DNA from: Antennarius striatus
Lineage: Eukaryota; Chordata; Actinopteri; Lophiiformes; Antennariidae
DNA length: 64,000 nt
Direction: 5' to 3'
Assembly: GCF_040054535.1 (NCBI RefSeq)
Contig: NC_090787.1
Span: 16,320,001 to 16,384,000, forward strand
Below the pieces are notes generated by a model, which was not told the origin of the DNA, made no database searches, and saw only the letters and a list, made by a program, of their open reading frames with translations. Made by a program: the position numbers and the translations under genes. This document shows, piece by piece, positions 54,828 to 64,000 of the stretch (position 1 is its first letter; every line of letters starts with the position of its first letter).

Positions 54828-57491
54828 ATGCGCCTCCCCATCTCCATCTTTGTGTCGGTGTCTCTGTTCACGGCCGAGACCACGGCGGCTCTCTACCTCA
54901 GTTCCACGTACCGATCCGCCGGGGACCGGATCTGGCAGGGGCTCACGCTCCTCTTCACGCTCGTCCCGTCCGTCCTGGTGCAGCTGACCCTCACCTTCAT
55001 CCACCGGGACCTCAGCCGGGACAGACCGCTCGTCCTGCTGCTCCACATCCTGCAGCTGGGACCCATCGTCAGGTCGGTGGTTTGTTCCGGTGTTGTCGGT
55101 GTTCGGCCCCGCGTTGCGTCGCGGCTGTGCGGCGCGATGGAGCGCGTCTCGTTGCGCGCAAGTGAGGGGATTTCTGATCTGGTGCGTTTTGGTGTTTTAT
55201 TGTTGGTCCAGCCTTTCTTGCGGTGAGGGAATGCGTGTTTTAATGACAGACTGATCGGTACTGCTTGCTGTCCAGTGGAGTCATCTGTTTCCTTCTAAGA
55301 TACCCATCTTCTTTCTGATTGTCTTCAGCAGAGCGAGATGTTTGTGTTTTATTCACGATCAGGCATCTGAAAGGACACCAAGGCAACAACACGCTGCACA
55401 GCTGGAGCTCATGAGCACTGACATTCTTTTACACTGACGAGAAACACAAACATCTGTCCAGAAGGGCTGTGAGCCACAACAGGCCTGTTCCATAGAGTAA
55501 ACCTCCATCCGACATCTCTGGATCATCTGTACATACACCACCTATAAACCTCTCTAGTGTACACACAGCCATCATCCAGCTGATGATCACTATTAAAAAA
55601 CAGAAACCACAACAGAAAAGTTCTTTACTTCAAGTCCACAAAGGCCTGGTGATGGATGTGAGACAATTTACTGGTCATAACTTACATTTGATGGAGTCAT
55701 GTCTGTGTTAGGGTTAGGGTTAGGGTTACTGTTCTGTGACCCGGTTCATATTGACCCCTCTCCAAATATCTTGTAATCAACCATATCTGGATCATGAGCT
55801 GGATCCAAATGCACATAGTAGTGGTGGAGGAACGTCAGGAGACAAAATGTTCAAACAGGCCCTGCTGTATTTTGATCTGCATCTGTGTCCAGATCAATGT
55901 AACCGAGAGCCGCTGAATCAGCAGATTTCACAACCTTTCAATCTATTTTGAGGACAAAGAACAAACGACTCTCGTAGGCAGAGGTGGATACATAAGTTTA
56001 AAAAGAGGGTGAATAGATGGCGATAATCAATACGCAATGAAAATTAGAATTAAGTGAAATGTTTGCATTATGTAGTCAGGACAAATCACAGATATCAGTT
56101 TGTGTGACTTTACAACCTATGGTAAGTGTTTAGAAAGGAATCCTGCATTGTTTACTGAGGGTTCTAAGATATGATTCAAATGTAAACAAGAAACAGCTCA
56201 TCCAAAAAAATATCAAGAGAAAATCCCTCTTCTAATTTGCCGTTTATCTCTTCAAATGCAGCTTTTAAATCCTGCATTCTTAGCAGTTTTAAAGTCACTT
56301 TTTACATAAGAAGCTACGCAAATGTGAATATTTAGTTGTTTTGATAAAACCATCAGCTTAACTGTGTTGGTGAGAGAGCTGGCGTCTCATCCTGGGTGTA
56401 CCCCGCCTCTTACCCATAGCCAGCTGGGATAGACTCCAGCGTAATTCATGACCCACAAGGCAGAAAGACGAGACGATTACAGAGAAATGGATGGATGGAT
56501 GTTGGCAGCCTCTCTCCTCTGAAATGTGTGCAGTGATGGGTTTTCTGTATTTTATCGTCTTCCAGTCGATTTCTTTGAACTCTGGACTCCCGTCTGGATA
56601 AAAAACTGTTTATAAGAGACAATAGTCTGAAAAAGGAAAAAGCCGAGAGACAATTTAATAGCAGATGTCACCCCACAGTAACCCCGGTAAACCACTGACA
56701 TCATCGGTCTTTGACTTTTAAAGATCAACCATGGAACTGAACATTGATGTCCAGGCGGTTAAGAACAAATATGTAAATCCGGGTCGCCGAACTTAAAGTT
56801 CATAGTAATAAAGAGCACAAATATAAATCTGGAACTAAGACTCAACTCAAAATATTAAATAATTGAATGTGGATCTGATCAATACACCAGAAGACCCTCA
56901 GAGAACAAACCTGTGGTTCCCCTTTAGAGACAGTTTGATCTTCATCACGTGACTCCTGCTGTTGAAATTTAGAATGACATCAGTATCTTTATTATGTCAG
57001 CGTTTAAACTACGAAAACAATATTTCACCAATGACTTTTTTATATTTCAGCTCAATTTTTTGGACTAATCCTGCAAAAAACAAACCAATTCTGACAAAAA
57101 TACTTTCCCATTGGCAGGAGGGAGACTTTATCAACATTCATACTTCCATACTTTTGCCTGTTGAGTATTTTCACAGACATCTTCCCCTGCGTGTCGTTTC
57201 CCTCAGAGTGGTGTGACCCCCGCCCGGCCCCTTCCCCTCCAGCTCACATTCAGCAGAGCGACTTCTGCTCGGGTGAAGAGTGCGTCTAAGAATAGCTCGT
57301 CACCGCTGGCTCCTTATCTCTGAAAACACAACCAGAGAAGGAAGCGCTCGTCCACGCCATCAGCTGGGGGGCACTTCCTCTCCTCACAGCCGTGTCATTC
57401 TCCGACGTGTTGCTGCTGCCCCTTCAACTAATTCAGTCCTTTATTCACTCCAGCTTCTCCTCTAATTAACACATAATTGTAATTCCTCAGG

Positions 57492-57533
<42 letters not shown>

Positions 57534-57663
57534 TGTGTGTCTGTGTGTCATGTGTGATTAGCGTTTCTTTCACAACTCCTGATAGAAGTTGACAAGAAGC
57601 TGTTTTGTTGGACTGTGTAACAATAGTTGACATAATAATCTTAGCTCAAAAACTACATTTTAG

Positions 57664-57715
<52 letters not shown>

Positions 57716-60700
57716 GAGTCTGTAGGCGTGCAGGCAGCTCCGTCGTGGTGCGCCCTTAATGAGCAACTTATAAAGGGGACGGCGCCTTGCCCAAGGGCAC
57801 CACGGCAGTGCTGCCTATTATTACTATTGTTAGTCATTATTATTATTATTATAATTATATCACTTTATGTGTAAGACAGCAGTTTAATGAGATGTTCCAC
57901 AGACAGACTAACTGTTAAACACTGACATTATGTCCGTTTTGTTAAGAACTTCTTGAGAAACAATCTTTTGACCATGTCTGAGTCCAGACAGTGATGCTCT
58001 CTGACTGCTGTCAGAGGCGTCCAGCCCTGAAGCAGTAATTATACTTCATGTTTACTGTATGTCTCACATTGAGTCAGTGATGCTTTCACTGACCCACAGC
58101 AGTCTCGTACAAGCTGATACAGCCCGTGGCTTACATTCCCCGGTCTTACTGTTACTCTGGCATCATGTCTCTGCTGCTCCACCCCCGACCCCTGGCCGTC
58201 AGCCCGCACTCAGCACCACGGTGTGTTTAGTGTTTCAGAGGCAGATGACTGACTGTGACTGCTGCCAGCATCTCTTTACAAATGCTAATAACTGAGCTAA
58301 AGCCTGAACAATGAGGGCGTCGCCACGTGGAGCTTCTCATTGATGTTTGTCAGTGTTGGGAGCTGAATAGTGCTGAGAGCTGCAAGGATCAGACCGTGTG
58401 GAACAATTGATCTGCATTACCGACGTACTGATAGTTTCAAACCTTTATCAAACGTGTAGTTTTTGTGTGAACTTTATATTTTGCTTCAGGACTGCTGGGT
58501 CAGGTTTAGCTTCTGTTTCTGGTAGAAAGTGGACGTCTGCCAGGAAATCCATTAAGGGGCAACCAAAATATTGATCAAATATTCATCAGATTTATTACAT
58601 TTGTGGGCTTGTGGAACAAAATACTGATGGTGTTTCAAGATGTCGTCCAAAGATCAAGTGAAGGAGTTCCGATGCCATTAAAAGGCCATAAACCGATAAA
58701 TTGTCCCTGGGGAGAGATTCATGTGGTCGGCATTTCTGACCTGAAGAGAACGATCAGCAAAGACACTAAGAGATGTGAAGAGGGCCTTCAGAAGATTAAT
58801 ATTTATGGCAACGCTGCAACACAACAGGAGGGGAATTAGTGTTCTGGTGTGTGGGAATGTGATTTTGGTTTTTTATTTTTTTTAAATAAGGAATCTACCA
58901 AATAAAATTAAAATGAATCATAATCTGTAAATGATGATGAGAGGCTACACGCGGCGCTAAACGTCCTTGTTCTTCTCCCCCTGCTGCTGCTGCAGGTGCC
59001 TGGAGGCGTTCTGCATCTATGGCAGCGTCGGCTGTGTGGAGGAGCCTTATGTCAGCATCACCAGGAAGAAGCAAATACCCCGTGGGGGCCAGTCTGAGGA
59101 GGTGGAGAGGCAGGTGGGGCAGGCTGAGGGCAAACTGTTTACCCATAGAGCGGCCTTCGCCCGCACCTCCGTCATCCAGGCCTTCCTGGGATCGGCCCCC
59201 CAGCTCACCCTGCAGCTCTACATCTGCGCCCTACAGCACGGGGTGTCAATCGGACGAGGTGAGGGGGGGGGGGTGATCAGCTTAGAGCCTCACATTGGAA
59301 ATAGGTTGATGGTGTTTTAATGAGTCAGAGTGGCGTTATATAACCTCCTCTAACACCGGGGGGAGAAAATAGTGATTCTGTCTGCCAGCGGAAGCGGCTG
59401 TAGGATCAGGCGGTCCATGTCTGTGAGATAGGGAGCTGGTATTTTTATTATTACCAAGACAGATTTAGTAAAAGTTCACTCAAAGTCAAACTAGGACATC
59501 AGGTCAGCTAATTAGGCCAAAAAAAATCTGTTCTGAATGCATAAATCTTATTTCTTCCCCCGGCAGTCTGACACTTCTATTTCACGCTCGCCAATTTTAA
59601 TAACCTGAATGTGATGAATGCCGGCCTCGGGTCGCTAAAAGAACAGGTCGCTATTTTTCAAGTCCATCATGAAGGAGAAGTCAGGAGCTGTTTGTACATT
59701 TTATTCCCTTCCTATAGACATGATTTCCCTGGAGGGAATTTCTTCAACTTTTATTTATTCACATTAGTAAAATATCTTAATAATTCACGACCAAATGACA
59801 GCCGGATGTTACACAGATGTGTAAAGGCAAGAAATACAGCGATGACGTTTTCTGTTCAAATGATCAGAAGTCAACCCACTAACGTCACCGTGCACCAACG
59901 CTTATGCCCATTATTTAACGTGGTGATTCGTCAACAAGTATGGATGTAAACTACAGCTTGATTTGTGTGCAGAGCTCCTTCCTGCTGCTTGTTTAGACGG
60001 GTACTTAAAGTTAGTTTTTTTCAGTGTTTATCGACTTGTTCTGAACAAACGAACGAGTGCTGATGAAGGGTTTTCATTTTATATAATCTCCCTAAAAAAT
60101 GATTGGAAGTAAAACTGAAGAATAACCAAAGACCAATCCATAGACGGTGTTATAGTGTTAGTTGTTGCATTTTTCTGCTGTATTTTTCTGTCTAAATTGT
60201 GAAATAATGAAGTTTTGAGCTATTATCCCAAATCCTCCTTTTTGATTGCTGTATTTTTGGTTCCTGGCATTGTTATCCTGTGTTATATTAACATAAAGAC
60301 CTCACACCTCTGTCTGAGGTCTGTCTGCGTCCTCATGTTTCTCTCTGCCCTTCACACCAGGAACACTGATGGTGATCTCCCTCCTGTCCATTGTGTATGG
60401 AGCGCTGCGCTGCAACATCCTGGCCATTAAGATCAAATATGATGACTACGAAGTGGACGTCCGGCCCATGGCTTACTTGTGCATTTTCCTGTGGAGGAGC
60501 TTTGAGATCGCCACCCGTGTGGTGGTCCTGGTCCTCTTCAGCTCCGTGCTGAAGCTGTGGATCCTTCCTGTGGTCCTGCTGAACTTCCTGGTTTTCTCGC
60601 TCTACCCCTGGATCCTCTTCTGGCAGAGCCACTCGCCGTTCCCTGAGAATATAGAAAAGACTCTGACCAGGGTCGGAACCACCATCGTGCTTTGCATGCT

Positions 60701-61283
60701 AACCTTCCTGTATGCCGGCATCAACATGTTCTGCTGGTCGGCCGTACAGGTGAAGCTCAACGACCCGGACCTCATCAACAAGTCCCAGAATTGGTATCGC
60801 ATGGCCGTGTACTACATGCTTCGTTTCGTGGAGAACGCCTCGCTGCTTCTTCTGTGGTACATCTATAAAACGGACATCTACGGCTTCATCTGTGCTCCGC
60901 TGCTGCTGCTGCAGCTGCTCGTCGCCTACGGCGTCGCCGTCTTCTTCATGCTGGTCTTCTACCAGTTCTGTCATCCGTGTCGGAGGCTCTTCTCCAGCGT
61001 GACCCACGGCCTCTGGGAATGCCCCGCCCTCCTCTGTCTGATATGCAGCACTGCTTCTCCACCAAACGAGCCAATGGGAACGTCTGGTCTGGAAACGGGG
61101 AGCCCCGCCGCGGACAAAGAAGCGGCTAACGACGGGAGCAGCGACACCATGGAGGACCTGCCAAACGAAACGACTTACGACGTGCTCGACGACACGATCT
61201 ACGACTCTCTTAATGAAATGGGCAATAATATACACACTGGAATCAACGGCGACTTTAGCCAGAGTGCATCCTGCAACGCTTAA
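54828..61283 (+). CDS. xk: XK membrane transport protein (Kx antigen homologue, phospholipid scramblase family)
   Basis: Three coding exons: 54828-55072, 58996-59258 and 60361-61283, giving 476 aa (human XK 444). The protein is multipass in the plasma membrane. Human XK is disulfide-linked to Kell and partners VPS13A, and XK-family members scramble phospholipids. Visible: [20 protein letters not shown] at the start, [111 protein letters not shown], and late membrane segments ([24 protein letters not shown]). The Cys in ICAPLL probably corresponds to the Kell-linked one, by recalled alignment only. The C-terminal tail is longer than in human, acidic, and holds two YxxL motifs ([15 protein letters not shown], Tyr442 and Tyr450). 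Intron 1 is about 3.9 kb. The polyadenylation signal is AATAAA at 62333-62338. Confidence 0.97.
55707..55727 (+). repeat. Short interstitial telomere-type repeat
   Basis: Three and a half perfect TTAGGG units in xk intron 1. Confidence 0.9.
56380..56500 (+). repeat. Teleost interspersed repeat 3' end with ATGG tail
   Basis: Contains catcctgggtgtaccccgcc, agctgggatagactccagcg and an aaatggatggatggatg tail. It is the clearest copy in the window of a family whose other pieces lie at 22735, 30485, 37245 and 63325. Confidence 0.65.
57493..57713. repeat. Paired (GT)n and (CA)n microsatellites in xk intron 1
   Basis: A GT tract of about 20 units (57494-57532, with TGTC variants to 57548) is followed about 120 bp later by a CA tract of about 22 units (57669-57712). 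The two are complementary and could pair in single strands. Confidence 0.95.
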
Positions 61284-62345
61284 ACCGCTTCACGTGCCAT
61301 TCAGAGGAAGGACGCTTCCTCTCTTCTCATGCCATCTGTAACCCTTTAAGTGCCACATGAATCAAGTTGAATTTATACTTAAAATGCTTTTTTTCTTAAC
61401 CTCATTATTCTTGAATAATCTCTTTTACCACTGAAGCACATGTATCCCTAACTGGAGATTTAATATGAAAGCAGATATGTCTAATATTCACAGAGATGGT
61501 GCTGAGTCGTCTCACCTGATAACATCCTAGACGTCATTCCACAACCTTTAGTAAAAACTCATTACCAGCAACGTCACGTCCACATCTATGCTGCATTACC
61601 GACCACAACGACCCATGCATTTCAATTGATTGTATCTAGTGTGACTCTGGCATGGAGGTGTGCATGTGTGGAACCTCAGACAAGGTGTATTTGTCATTCT
61701 GCAGGGGGCGATCTGTTTTGTAAAAGGTTTTTTCTGAGCCTCTTTGTTCTATGGCTACCAACAATCAGCTGTTGTTGTTTTTTTTACTCCTTAAGAGCTT
61801 TATCATCAAATGGAGCTGCTTCTGTTATGTATTTGTGCTTGAAGATGAGATGCCGATCTCCACACATCCCCTTTGGAGCCTGTTTGATTAACTAACACGC
61901 TACTACTGTAAAGCACGGAATGTCATGCACGATTTCAGAATGGGCTTTGATTCAAATGCTGTGATGTGAAATGCTTTGTTTGGTTGTATCTGAAGTTTTC
62001 TAAACCACTCTTATTGTGTCAGTGCTGTGTGTCTCAATACAATATCTAGAATGCACATACAAAATCAACTAACTGAAAAATGTTAATTGCAACAAGTCCT
62101 TTTGCTTATTTTGAATCATTTGATGTATAATTGTGTGTGTGAGAATGTAAATGTTTTTGCACTAACCTCTTTTTGCAATGTATGTTCAGAAGAGCAACAA
62201 GCCGTTTGCTCCTGTTTATATAACCTTGAAGCCAAAAAAATGTGAAAACCTAATGGCACACACACACACACACACACACAGTTCTCACCGAGTAACACAG
62301 AAGGCATCTAGAAGATAAACCTATGAAATCTAAATAAATTTATAT
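61284..62345 (+). other. xk: xk 3'UTR
   Basis: About 1.06 kb from the xk stop to AATAAA at 62333-62338. It includes a (CA)n run at 62258-62280. No other coding sequence is recognised. Confidence 0.65.
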
Positions 62346-63156
62346 TTATATGTGAAGTTGTTGGTTTTTGTTGCCCTCTAGTGGATGAACTTCGGAACAG
62401 CAGGACTTACTATGTTTACTTTTAAAATCACAACCCATGCAGTTTGTACAGATCAGCACTCACTGGGCCAAAAACTGTCATTCAGCAATTTTAACATCAG
62501 CACTGTACAACAAACATGTTCACAAAACATCTTTAAAATACAAGCTAACATCTGCACATTCACAGACTGATACTGAAAATGCTGCAGACAAGCAAATATT
62601 TTCTTAGTCAAAACAAAAATTTAAATACAAAAACGGTTAATCACAAACGTTCAATCTGTCTTGTTTAGGAATGCACTCGAATCCAACTCTACATCCGTGC
62701 TAGCAGCTCTGCCTGCGCATTGTGCATTAAATGCTAAAAATTAGCATGCTAATATAAAACAATGCATCGAAACAATTCATATGAAATACAAAACTGATGT
62801 GATGCATATGACGATTTCAAGTGAATTAACTTCACAAGTTGTATGGTAGGTTGTTGATAATAGTGATGACACCAATCAAACAACATTTGAACTGATGGTG
62901 GTGCTATTCGCATTTAATTTCTCAAAGCTCAATGATTCATTCTGATCAAAGCCTCCAATACAAAGTTTTTTTTTGTAAGACCCTCAGAACAAAACAGGAT
63001 GTTGACACAAAAACCCCTCGTATTCTGAAGTAAAGCCTGTGGGGGGAGAAACACTACTTATAAATGAACGTCTTCTACAGGCTGTCAGAGGACCCTCGTG
63101 GTCACAGTTCCATTTCAAGCAGGGCTTCAGACATGATGATGTTCACAGAGGAGCCA
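62346..63156 (-). other. Spacer and probable dynlt3 3'UTR
   Basis: This is sequence downstream of the dynlt3 stop on the minus strand, with no recognised gene. xk and dynlt3 are convergent. A definite minus-strand polyadenylation signal was not assigned. Confidence 0.4.
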
Positions 63157-63857
63157 TCACAGAGCCACAGCCACGGCAAACACACTGACTACACAGTACA
63201 TGGTGCGATTCTCCCACCTCACAGTGCAGCTTCCTGAAAGAGAATTAAGAAGAAATTTTAAGTACCGTAATAAATTGATCAGTCTAAATTGTTTGTAGGT
63301 GCGAGTGTGTGCATAAGTAGTTGTTTCTCCGCCTGTCAGCTGGAATAGGCTCCAGTAGACTCGTGACCCAAACAGGAAGAAGCAGCTAAAAGAAAATGGA
63401 TGTATGGATGAATGAATCTCTCACCATCAGTGTTGGTGTCCCAGTAACAGGAGTTGGCTGTGTGGAGACCAGCGCCACTCTTCTGCATGATCGTACAGTT
63501 TACTGCCAATAAAAAAATCACAGAACAGTCACATTCAAGCTAGATGAGGTTCTGGTGTTTCATGATATTGTATATGACGGGCAGTTTCTTCACCGATGTA
63601 TTTGAATGGTCGTCCTTGTTTCACCAGGTGAGTCAAAGAATGCTCAACTACACTGGCTGTCCACTGGTTCACTTTACTCTGATTATACTCTGATCCGCCA
63701 ATAACACCTTCGATACACTGAGACAAAAACAAAGAGAGGCATGTACACTGTCATCACATCAACTGGATGCACAATAAAACATATTTCACTGATGTTTCCC
63801 GGAATAAAAAGGTACCTCTTTAACTGAGGCACTAGCCTCATCAGCATTGAAGACAAC
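63157..63857 (-). CDS. dynlt3: Dynein light chain Tctex-type 3, partial (first coding exon outside window)
   Basis: Four exons on the minus strand: 63857-63816, 63717-63594, 63502-63425 and 63233-63157 (stop at 63159-63157). Phases agree and encode the last 106 or so residues of a protein that is about 116 aa in human. The first exon, with the start codon, must lie beyond 64000. DYNLT3 is a light chain of cytoplasmic dynein that links cargo to the motor. Visible family phrases are [67 protein letters not shown], and the C-terminal strands [25 protein letters not shown]1 is the alternative. DYNLT3 is supported by the VNQWTA and WENRTM wording and by position next to xk, as on human Xp. Confidence 0.93.
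63325..63415 (+). repeat. Teleost interspersed repeat 3' end in the last dynlt3 intron
   Basis: Contains tccgcctgtcagctggaata, ggctccagtagactcgtgac and an aaatggatgtatggatgaat tail, the same family as 56380-56500. It nearly fills the 191-bp intron between the last two exons. Confidence 0.6.
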
Positions 63858-64000
63858 CTGCAGGAACACAGGAGGAAATGGAAAAGCAAGGTTAGTGGAA
63901 CAATTCTTGCTTCCATAGAAAAAGTAAACACTACAGTATTTTATTTGGTTGTCTGTGTAAGGGTTTGTGTGTTTTTCACACACATGCCTGTTGCTTTAGG

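Noticed and set aside
54590-55165. 191-codon frame overlapping xk exon 1 in another frame
   Set aside because: It reads through GC-rich 5'UTR and the xk donor. xk in its own frame is strongly conserved, so this is a composition effect.
58603-58839. 78-codon frame in xk intron 1
   Set aside because: It looks protein-like in composition, but I recognise no family and see no flanking splice or promoter signals.

Overview
The window looks like nuclear DNA of a ray-finned fish, most likely a compact-genome percomorph teleost. Genes have many short exons with GT-AG introns, the background is AT-rich, and microsatellites, Tc1-like and hAT fossils and small fish-type interspersed repeats are frequent. 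The encoded proteins match vertebrate families closely. Gene models were built by hand from exon phase, splice sites and remembered family sequences. No database was searched.

Layout, left to right: gabpa (+, 3603-6941, 441 aa); app (-, 21245-9317, 746 aa with a Kunitz domain), tail-to-tail with gabpa; a small single-Ig-domain membrane protein of unknown identity (+, 23681-26157, 178 aa); piga (+, 29142-32725, 486 aa); asb9 (+, 34452-37973, 294 aa) with a decayed Tc1 element in intron 1; a gastrin-releasing-peptide/bombesin receptor, grpr (-, 43679-40674, 360 aa); lancl3 (+, 47305-52535, 405 aa); xk (+, 54828-61283, 476 aa); and the 3' part of dynlt3 (-, 63857-63157), whose first coding exon lies beyond the right edge.

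The genes do not form one pathway. They are a chain of syntenic blocks. GABPA-APP are neighbours on human chromosome 21, PIGA-ASB9-GRPR lie together on human Xp22, and LANCL3-XK-DYNLT3 lie on human Xp21-p11. Finding them contiguous here suggests an old linkage that was split in the human lineage, or was joined in fish. The Ig gene sits at the join between the chromosome-21-like and X-like blocks.

No cassette-like new system was found. The points most worth a second look are protein-level: a Kunitz domain in App with His instead of Arg/Lys at the P1 site; an Abeta-like peptide that keeps only one of the three metal-binding histidines; a bombesin-type receptor whose NPxxY motif ends in Ile; a paired YxxL motif in the Xk tail; and the unidentified Ig protein. 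At DNA level there is an extra intron in app, a GC-AG intron in lancl3, a 21-unit CpG-bearing 9-bp minisatellite 45 bp before the lancl3 start, a (TG)n tract in place of a polypyrimidine tract in asb9, and a GC-rich island with a YY1-type motif inside app intron 1.
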